Program-made: the position numbers and the translations under genes | Shown here: in pieces, positions 22,367-27,307 of the stretch | How the letters are laid out: the number at the start of each line of letters is the position of its first letter | Position numbering within the stretch: the first letter of the stretch is position 1 | Notes under the pieces: generated by a model | The model's input: the letters and a program-made list of their open reading frames with translations, nothing else | Databases searched by the model: none | What the model was told of the DNA's origin: nothing | Assembly (NCBI GenBank): GCA_030612365.1 | Contig: JAUWOA010000010.1 | Span: 1-37,506 of the forward strand | Source: Candidatus Thorarchaeota archaeon | Lineage (GTDB): Archaea > Asgardarchaeota > Thorarchaeia > Thorarchaeales > Thorarchaeaceae | DNA: 37,506 bases | Direction of reading: 5' to 3'

Positions 22367-23806
22367 CTACTCCGCAGGGACCGCCAGTGAGATAGACTCT
22401 GTTTTGGCTATGTCGTCGTGCTTTATTGGAATCGGGTAGCTAAGACCTTTCCGAATCATGACGACTCCGATCAAAGCCACGATTCCAACAGAAGCAAGAG
22501 TCACAGGAAAGCCAGCCGTCGGTATTAGCCAGCCAAACAGCGCAATCTGAGGGATTGCGAAGATTGTTGCTATTGTAGGAGATAGAGAGTACATGCCGTT
22601 CCTGATCTTGTTCGGAATTACATCTAGTAGGATTCTCTGGGTTAGAATCTCAGCGAACCCACCGAACAATCCAGTCAGCGTGAATGTACACATTATCAAT
22701 AGCACCGGCAAAACCGAGCTAGCTGGCATCCGCATAATGGCAATGGTTGTGAAAGGCAGAATCACATCGATGATTGCCCCGCCTGCAGCAGGGGGAAAGA
22801 GAAACATCGTGATTGCCAACACGATGTAGAATAAGAAACCTCCAAACTGAAGGAGTCGGAACCGCGGAATCCATGTCTTCGGATCGAATTTCCTAGACCA
22901 AATGCCAGATCTTTCCTGCGTGAAGATTCCGGGAATGAATAGAATTGTTCTGAAACTTGAAACTGCTATGTCTGAAACCAAATATGAGAAGTACAGAGGG
23001 AAGAGAATCAGCTCGCCCCACACAAATCCTGCACTCCATATGACGCAGCCTCCAATGGTTACGTACATCATGAACTTATTGCTGAACAGGAAACTGACTC
23101 CAGACTTCAGTAGTGATGTGTACTCGTTCATGGTCGGTTTCTGTCTGGCAGCCTCTACTTCGGGGAAATCCTGCACCAGACGGAGCACGATTGCTGCTAT
23201 AACCACGCACAGCACTGCTTGAACTTGGAATACCCACGCCCTGCCAAGAATCGCGGCGATGATGCTTCCAGGTATCAGAGCTGCAGTTGCCACGAGTTGG
23301 AAGAGCATTCCAATCTTCCCCCAAAACACGCCATACTGCTTTCTATCCTTATCACCAGGCATCGCAACTCTGTAGTTATTGTCGAACCAAGCATTGAACG
23401 AGCCGCTGAGCTGGGAGCTTCCGATACCCATCAAAACATAGAGGCCAATCAGGAAGATGAAGGGAGTTGCACTGTTAACCAGCGAAACCATGTAGTATGC
23501 TAGGCCATAACAAAGGAATGCTGACGCTATCACGTAGCGTTGGCCAATCCAATCGCCTATCGCACCTGTGGGGTAATCCAACAAGGTTTGAACGACCATC
23601 TGAATGACAATCAGGAATCCTACGAGCATCATTCCATCAATGAAGGAGCCACCGCCCAAAGCCTCCGCCACGAAAACCATGAAGAAAGTGGTGCTAAGCT
23701 GTATTGTAGCCGCGACAACAGGAAGCAACATTGACATGATCTTAGCTAACCGCAGAATCTTGTCGTTTGCGTCAGTCAATCCAAAGAAGGTACCTATTTT
23801 GCTCAG
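22367..23806 (-). CDS. MFS transporter (tandem copy 2), probable CTG start
   Basis: Second MFS permease, paralogous along its whole length to the gene at 20661, with about 12 helices and motif A as GAIGDWIGQRY. The track opens the frame at ATG 23881, giving 25 extra residues with no counterpart in the paralog. Aligning the two N-termini (FFGLTDANDKI with FFGFTEPNDKI) places the start at codon CTG 23806. A strong GGAGGTG lies seven bases upstream, the same arrangement as in the paralog. GTG 23815 and ATG 23881 remain possible. A 40-codon ORF upstream ends in the TGA that overlaps this CTG. The promoter is probably the TATA box near 23960. Substrate unknown. Confidence 0.88.
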   Translation of the reverse strand: MSKIGTFFGLTDANDKILRLAKIMSMLLPVVAATIQLSTTFFMVFVAEALGGGSFIDGMMLVGFLIVIQMVVQTLLDYPTGAIGDWIGQRYVIASAFLCYGLAYYMVSLVNSATPFIFLIGLYVLMGIGSSQLSGSFNAWFDNNYRVAMPGDKDRKQYGVFWGKIGMLFQLVATAALIPGSIIAAILGRAWVFQVQAVLCVVIAAIVLRLVQDFPEVEAARQKPTMNEYTSLLKSGVSFLFSNKFMMYVTIGGCVIWSAGFVWGELILFPLYFSYLVSDIAVSSFRTILFIPGIFTQERSGIWSRKFDPKTWIPRFRLLQFGGFLFYIVLAITMFLFPPAAGGAIIDVILPFTTIAIMRMPASSVLPVLLIMCTFTLTGLFGGFAEILTQRILLDVIPNKIRNGMYSLSPTIATIFAIPQIALFGWLIPTAGFPVTLASVGIVALIGVVMIRKGLSYPIPIKHDDIAKTESISLAVPAE

Positions 23807-23925
23807 TACAGGCACCTCCGCTCGTGACACCCATGGAATACCACTGACGTTAGAGTACCCTTGAAGGCGAATACAGCGCATTCCACGCAGGCTGCTGCAT
23901 CTATTGGTGTTGTTTCACTTCTCAT
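23803..23925 (-). CDS. Possible 40-residue Cys-containing ORF coupled to MFS copy 2
   Basis: Not in the ORF track. ATG 23925 has GAGGT about seven bases upstream and lies just after the transcript start predicted from the TATA box at 23960-23964. The peptide (MRSETTPIDAAACVECAVFAF...CHERRCLY) has four Cys, as CVEC then a pair near the end. Its TGA overlaps the likely CTG start of the MFS gene. It reads a different frame from the N-terminal extension the track gives to that MFS gene, so at most one of the two is real. There is no homology support. Confidence 0.35.
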   Translation of the reverse strand: MRSETTPIDAAACVECAVFAFKGTLTSVVFHGCHERRCLY

Positions 23926-23951
23926 TTCGTGTACCTCACATTCATTGGACT

Positions 23952-24009
23952 GGTCACTGTATATCCCATTGATGGGAAATGGTGCCCACTTCTGTGACCA
24001 CTCGTGACC
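23952..24009 (-). promoter_or_regulatory. MFS-copy-2 promoter with GGTCAC/GTGACC sites
   Basis: A TATA element (ATATA on the minus strand, 23960-23964) faces the MFS genes. GGTCAC lies at 23952-23957, and two direct GTGACCA copies lie ten bases apart at 23994-24000 and 24004-24010. One-turn spacing suggests a bound protein on one DNA face. The same core recurs twice at 24441-24459 upstream of the dehydrogenase. Confidence 0.45.
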
Positions 24010-24016
24010 ATGTAGT

Positions 24017-24124
24017 TTACCTTCTATAGGTAAAAGCGTAAGAAACCGCCTCAGTAGACTGAACCTTTGCGATCTTCCTTTTCTTCAGCATGGATGAATC
24101 TCGATTGTTTGATGCTAGGGCCAT
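24017..24124 (-). CDS. 35-residue microprotein A (tandem paralog)
   Basis: Small ORF absent from the ORF track. It encodes MALASNNRDSSMLKKRKIAK followed by VQSTEAVSYAFTYRR and TAA. It is 26/35 identical to microprotein B, with the same length and frame, conservative replacements only and 12 synonymous codon differences, which is good evidence of coding. It has AGGAGTG seven bases before the ATG and a TTTATATA box at 24187-24194, flanked by two palindromes. The peptide is basic in the middle (LKKRKIAK) and aromatic at the end, with no Cys and no hydrophobic helix. The function is unknown. Its position just upstream of two MFS genes on the same strand suggests a secreted or signalling peptide, or a small regulator; this is speculation. 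Confidence 0.75.
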   Translation of the reverse strand: MALASNNRDSSMLKKRKIAKVQSTEAVSYAFTYRR

Positions 24125-24140
24125 ACTATTACACTCCTAA

Positions 24141-24156
24141 GTTTGTGTGACAAACC
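24141..24156. promoter_or_regulatory. Palindrome downstream of microprotein A TATA box
   Basis: GTTTGT-gtg-ACAAACC lies between the predicted transcript start (about 24164) and the ribosome site of microprotein A. It shares the GTTTG/CAAAC core of the palindrome on the other side of the TATA box, so the same dimeric protein may bind both. Confidence 0.5.
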
Positions 24157-24186
24157 TTTCTGTAGCCCATGGCTTGTACATGAATC

Positions 24187-24194
24187 TATATAAA
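24187..24194 (-). promoter_or_regulatory. TATA box of microprotein A
   Basis: On the minus strand the sequence is TTTATATA, directly preceded by the palindrome at 24195-24211 that would cover the BRE. The predicted start is near 24164, giving a leader of about 40 bases. Confidence 0.6.
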
Positions 24195-24211
24195 GGTTTG
24201 CTCACCAAACC
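24195..24211. promoter_or_regulatory. 17-base palindrome over the BRE of microprotein A
   Basis: GGTTTG-ctcac-CAAACC, a perfect dyad with six-base arms abutting the TATA box on its upstream side. Occupancy would block TFB or, depending on geometry, recruit it. Confidence 0.5.
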
Positions 24212-24275
24212 ATATTCTACGCAATCGTCCGAAGTTAAAACCCAATCAATCACTTGTCAGACACCTCTACACATT

Positions 24276-24383
24276 CTACCTTCTGTAGGCGAATGCGAAG
24301 CTGATTGCCTCAGTTGACTGAATCTTTGCGATCTTCTTGTTCTTGAGCACTGACGAGTTCCGGTTGTTTGTTGCTAGAGCCAT
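24276..24383 (-). CDS. 35-residue microprotein B (tandem paralog)
   Basis: Small ORF absent from the ORF track, encoding MALATNNRNSSVLKNKKIAK followed by IQSTEAISFAFAYRR and TAG. It is paralogous to microprotein A, 151 bases upstream on the same strand. The invariant parts are MALA-x-NNR-x-SS-x-LK, KIAK-x-QSTEA, AF and YRR. A TTATATAC box lies at 24415-24422, giving a very short leader. A small hairpin (ATATCT-tgtg-AGATAT) just before the ATG covers the GTGAG ribosome site. The peptide is soluble and basic. The function is unknown, and no modification enzyme for a ribosomal peptide is encoded nearby. Confidence 0.75.
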   Translation of the reverse strand: MALATNNRNSSVLKNKKIAKIQSTEAISFAFAYRR

Positions 24384-24384
24384 T

Positions 24385-24400
24385 ATATCTCACAAGATAT
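24385..24400 (-). other. Hairpin over the ribosome site of microprotein B
   Basis: On the minus strand: ATATCT-tgtg-AGATAT, ending one base before the ATG. The loop and 3' arm contain the GTGAG ribosome-site sequence. It could limit translation or act as a protein-binding dyad. Confidence 0.4.
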
Positions 24401-24414
24401 CCTGCTCAGAATCA

Positions 24415-24423
24415 GTATATAAT
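24415..24423. promoter_or_regulatory. Bidirectional TATA element
   Basis: GTATATAAT reads as a TATA box on both strands: TTATATAC toward microprotein B and TATATAAT toward the dehydrogenase gene. The predicted starts are near 24392 (minus) and 24445 (plus). One element may serve two divergent transcripts. Confidence 0.45.
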
Positions 24424-24439
24424 GCGAAGCCACAATTCA

Positions 24440-24468
24440 GGGTCACAGCAAAGGGTCACATCTTGTGA
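24440..24468. promoter_or_regulatory. GGGTCACA direct repeats and TCACA-tct-TGTGA dyad
   Basis: GGGTCACA occurs at 24440-24447 and 24453-24460, 13 bases apart, and the second copy runs into TCACA-tct-TGTGA (24456-24468). This lies at the predicted start of the dehydrogenase transcript, so a bound protein would repress it. It matches the GTGACC sites before the MFS gene. Confidence 0.45.
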
Positions 24469-24557
24469 CTATGTTTGGGGAGGCTGACAGTCAAACATAT
24501 TACGGACCATCTTGCGAACCAATGACATACGAAACCATCAATGAGAGGTTGTTGACG

Positions 24558-25439
24558 ATGGAGATAAAGAAGATAGCAGTTCTCGGAGCGGGTCAGATGG
24601 GCAATGGAATCGCCCAAGTCTGCGCGCAAGCCGGCTACGAGGTCACGATGCGAGATATCGCACAGAAATTCTTGGACAATGGCATGGCTACGATAAAGAA
24701 GAACCTAGAGAGAGGCCTCAAGAAAGGGAAAATCACTCAGGAAGAGGTTGACGCAGCTCTTGGCAGAGTTAAACCAGTTCTCGAAATGAAGGATGCTGTG
24801 AAGGATGCGGATCTCATCATCGAAGCAATTCCAGAGATTGTAAAGCTCAAGCTCGACACTTGGAATGAAGTTGACGAACTGGCTCCTAAGGAAGCGTACC
24901 TGGCATCCAATACGTCGAGCATCAGTATCACACAGATGGCTGCTGCAACGAAAAGGCCTGAAAAGTTCGTGGGCTGCCATTTCTTCAATCCAGTTCCTGT
25001 GATGGGCCTCATAGAAATTATCAAAGGCGCCGCAACGAATGACGAATCTGTTGATGTCATAAAGCAGCTCGCTAAGAAGCTGAACAAGCAAACCGTGATT
25101 GTCAATGAAGCGCCTGGCTTTGCAGTGAACCGCCTGCTAGTTCCAGCAATCAATGAAGCAATATTCGCGATTCAAGAGGGAGTTACCACGGTTGAGGATA
25201 TGGACCTCTCAATCAAGCTTGGGTTGAACTGGCCGATGGGTCCGCTCACATTGGCAGACTTCGTGGGTCTGGACACTCTGCTGTACATAAGCGACTACTT
25301 CGTCGATGAATTCAAGGACAGCAAGTACAGAGCACCGGCCCTACTGAGAAAGATGGTGCGCGCCGGATGGATGGGGCGAAAGACCCGAAAGGGCTTCTAC
25401 GATTACTCCGGTGATAAGCCCGTACCACAGCGTTTCTAG
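24558..25439 (+). CDS. hbd: 3-hydroxyacyl-CoA (3-hydroxybutyryl-CoA) dehydrogenase
   Basis: NAD-dependent dehydrogenase interconverting 3-hydroxyacyl-CoA and 3-ketoacyl-CoA, used in fatty-acid beta-oxidation or butyrate-type pathways. The N-terminal Rossmann motif is VLGAGQMGNG. The catalytic region has SNTSSISIT and GCHFFNPVPVM with the His of the Ser-His-Glu set, and the C-terminal helical dimer domain has GFAVNRLL and WPMGPLTLADFVGLD. From ATG 24558 it is 293 residues, normal for the stand-alone enzyme. The track's start at GTG 24465 adds 31 residues; MEIKKIAVLGAG matches the family start and has GAGAGG upstream. ATG 24471 is also possible. A T-run terminator follows. No thiolase or crotonase is adjacent. 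Confidence 0.93.
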   Translation: MEIKKIAVLGAGQMGNGIAQVCAQAGYEVTMRDIAQKFLDNGMATIKKNLERGLKKGKITQEEVDAALGRVKPVLEMKDAVKDADLIIEAIPEIVKLKLDTWNEVDELAPKEAYLASNTSSISITQMAAATKRPEKFVGCHFFNPVPVMGLIEIIKGAATNDESVDVIKQLAKKLNKQTVIVNEAPGFAVNRLLVPAINEAIFAIQEGVTTVEDMDLSIKLGLNWPMGPLTLADFVGLDTLLYISDYFVDEFKDSKYRAPALLRKMVRAGWMGRKTRKGFYDYSGDKPVPQRF

Positions 25440-25448
25440 CTTTAGATC

Positions 25449-25504
25449 GAGGGTTGCGTGGACCCCTGCAAAGGATCACGACACCCTCCCTTACTCCTTT
25501 TTTT
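25449..25504 (+). terminator. Hairpin plus T-run after the dehydrogenase gene
   Basis: An imperfect stem (GAGGGTTGCGT pairing with ACGACACCCTC, two central mismatches) is followed ten bases later by seven T residues (25498-25504). The T-run alone could terminate an archaeal polymerase. It separates the dehydrogenase from the hydrolase pair. Confidence 0.5.
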
Positions 25505-25553
25505 CGTCAAGATTAATTAGCGCAGTCCAACAACAGCAAGAACAGTGTCTGAA

Positions 25554-26396
25554 ATGAAGCATGAAGAGAGTGAGTACATCGGATATGATGGAACCAGAAT
25601 GTTCATGCATGTCTGGCTCCCGAACCGCGAGATACCTCGTGCTCTGCTAGTCGCGATACACGGCCTAAGCAGCCACGGAGGAGGCTTACAAGGCATTGGT
25701 GAATTTCTTGCAGAGAAAGGTTTGGCTGTCTTCGCGCCGGACATGAGGGGCTTCGGTCACTATTCCGGTTTGAAAGGCCATGTTATGAACTTCGATGAAT
25801 TCACCGAAGATCTGCAGAACATCATCATGCAAGTCAAAGATCGTTTCCTCAATACTCTCACATTCCTCTACGGGATTTCATTGGGCGGCCTCCAAGTGAT
25901 AAGATACGTGACGAGATATCCAAAAATGGTCGATGGATTGATGCTCACTTGCCCTGCAGTATCTGAAACCTTGGATATCGGACTGGGCACAAGGATACTT
26001 GCTGAGCTGCTTTCTGTGCTGAATGTAAAGAAATATTTCTCAAACCCCAGCAGTCATGAAGATAGCACGCGTTCTCCCGAGGCGGTGAAAAGGTATGAAG
26101 AGGATCCCCTGCGATTTGAGTCTGTTACTCCCCGGTTCGGCATCTCCGGCTTAAAGGCCTCGAAGGATGCATTCCATGCCGCACAACAAATCACGTTGCC
26201 AGTTTTTATTCAACAGGCAGGCGATGATAAGCTAGTGTCACCGGAGAAGAGTAAGACATTCTTTGATAACCTCAAGTCCGAGGATAAGACCTGGAGACTC
26301 TACGAAGGTCTTTATCACTCACTTCCGGATGAGCCAGAAAAGGCCATGGTTCTGGGAGACATGAACGCTTGGCTTGAGAAGAGGTTGCCTAGATAG
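25554..26396 (+). CDS. Monoacylglycerol-lipase-like alpha/beta hydrolase (copy 1)
   Basis: Serine hydrolase of the lysophospholipase/monoacylglycerol lipase family. The nucleophile elbow is GISLGG (Ser about 109). The catalytic Asp lies in QQAGDDKLV and the His in GLYHSLPDEP. The oxyanion region is AIHGLSSHGG, followed by APDMRGFGHYSG. There is no signal peptide, so it is probably cytoplasmic. The frame opens at GTG 25545, but ATG 25554 aligns exactly with the start of the next gene (MK-x-EESEY), so I use it. The two genes form a tandem duplication 62 bases apart. Neighbouring fatty-acid chemistry (hydroxyacyl-CoA dehydrogenase) fits a role in acyl-ester use, but the true substrate is unknown. 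Confidence 0.9.
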   Translation: MKHEESEYIGYDGTRMFMHVWLPNREIPRALLVAIHGLSSHGGGLQGIGEFLAEKGLAVFAPDMRGFGHYSGLKGHVMNFDEFTEDLQNIIMQVKDRFLNTLTFLYGISLGGLQVIRYVTRYPKMVDGLMLTCPAVSETLDIGLGTRILAELLSVLNVKKYFSNPSSHEDSTRSPEAVKRYEEDPLRFESVTPRFGISGLKASKDAFHAAQQITLPVFIQQAGDDKLVSPEKSKTFFDNLKSEDKTWRLYEGLYHSLPDEPEKAMVLGDMNAWLEKRLPR

Positions 26397-26458
26397 GAGC
26401 CGCACAGAGTCCGCAAGACAAATAGCACAGGAAGCACTCTACCAGAGTGGTGGTCATA

Positions 26459-27298
26459 ATGAAGACTGAAGAGAGTGAATATGTTGGACATGATGGAACA
26501 AAGATGTTCCTTCGCGCATGGCTTCCTGATACTGAATCGCGCGCGCTTGTGATAGGGATCCATGGACTTGGGTCCCACAGCGGCCTGATGTCGTTCCACG
26601 GCGAGAGTTTCGCAACGAAGGGTATGTCATTCTTCGCACCGGATTTGCGGGGTTTTGGCAAGAATCCGGGTTTGAAGGGGCATGTTGAGAGATTTGATGA
26701 GTATATAGAAGACATGAATAGTCTAGTTACACAGCTCAAGGACAGAATGCCAGGCAAACCCACATACATGTTTGGACATTCTCTTGGGGGTTTGCACGTC
26801 ATCAGATACGCCGCCACATATCAGGATGAGCTTGATGGGATCATTATTCCGTGTCCTGCCGTGTCGGAGAGGTTGGAGGTAAGTGCAGGGCTCAGGATGA
26901 TGGCAAAACTTCTCTCCAAACTCAATATCAAGAAGACCTTCAACAACGGCATCAACTTCGATCTGCTCTCACGAAACCCTGAGGTTGTCAAGCGAAATCT
27001 GGAAGACCCGCTTAGAGTAGACGATGTGACTCCGCGCTTCGCCACTGAAGGGCTAGCAGCTCGTGTGAAAGGAGCCAACCTGGGTCCGAAGATCACACAG
27101 CCAGTTCTAATGCAGCAAGCAGGGGATGACCTCATACTTATTCCGGAGGAGAACAAGGCGTTCTTCGATACAATAGCCTCTACTGACAAGACATTCAAGC
27201 TCTATCCGGGTCTCTACCATGATCCCTTCGAGGAACCAGGCGGGGACGAGCTCGTGGCAGATATGTTCTCCTGGCTTGAAGAGAGGCTGCCGCTGTAA
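26459..27298 (+). CDS. Monoacylglycerol-lipase-like alpha/beta hydrolase (copy 2)
   Basis: Paralog of the preceding gene, with the same architecture. The nucleophile elbow here is GHSLGG (Ser about 108), the more usual form, versus GISLGG in copy 1. The Asp is in QQAGDDLIL and the His in GLYHDPFEEP. The cap region between the elbow and the Asp (about residues 140-210) differs most between the copies, which suggests different substrates. ATG 26459 is chosen over the earlier GTG (26447) by alignment with copy 1. It converges with the P-type ATPase gene, leaving nine bases between stops. Both copies look intact. Confidence 0.9.
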   Translation: MKTEESEYVGHDGTKMFLRAWLPDTESRALVIGIHGLGSHSGLMSFHGESFATKGMSFFAPDLRGFGKNPGLKGHVERFDEYIEDMNSLVTQLKDRMPGKPTYMFGHSLGGLHVIRYAATYQDELDGIIIPCPAVSERLEVSAGLRMMAKLLSKLNIKKTFNNGINFDLLSRNPEVVKRNLEDPLRVDDVTPRFATEGLAARVKGANLGPKITQPVLMQQAGDDLILIPEENKAFFDTIASTDKTFKLYPGLYHDPFEEPGGDELVADMFSWLEERLPL

Positions 27299-27307
27299 CC
27301 CGTTAAG

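Noticed and set aside
24017-24383. Interpreting the twin small ORFs as a duplicated non-coding RNA
   Set aside because: Differences concentrate at third codon positions and preserve residues, and there is no indel. That fits coding sequence better than RNA structure.
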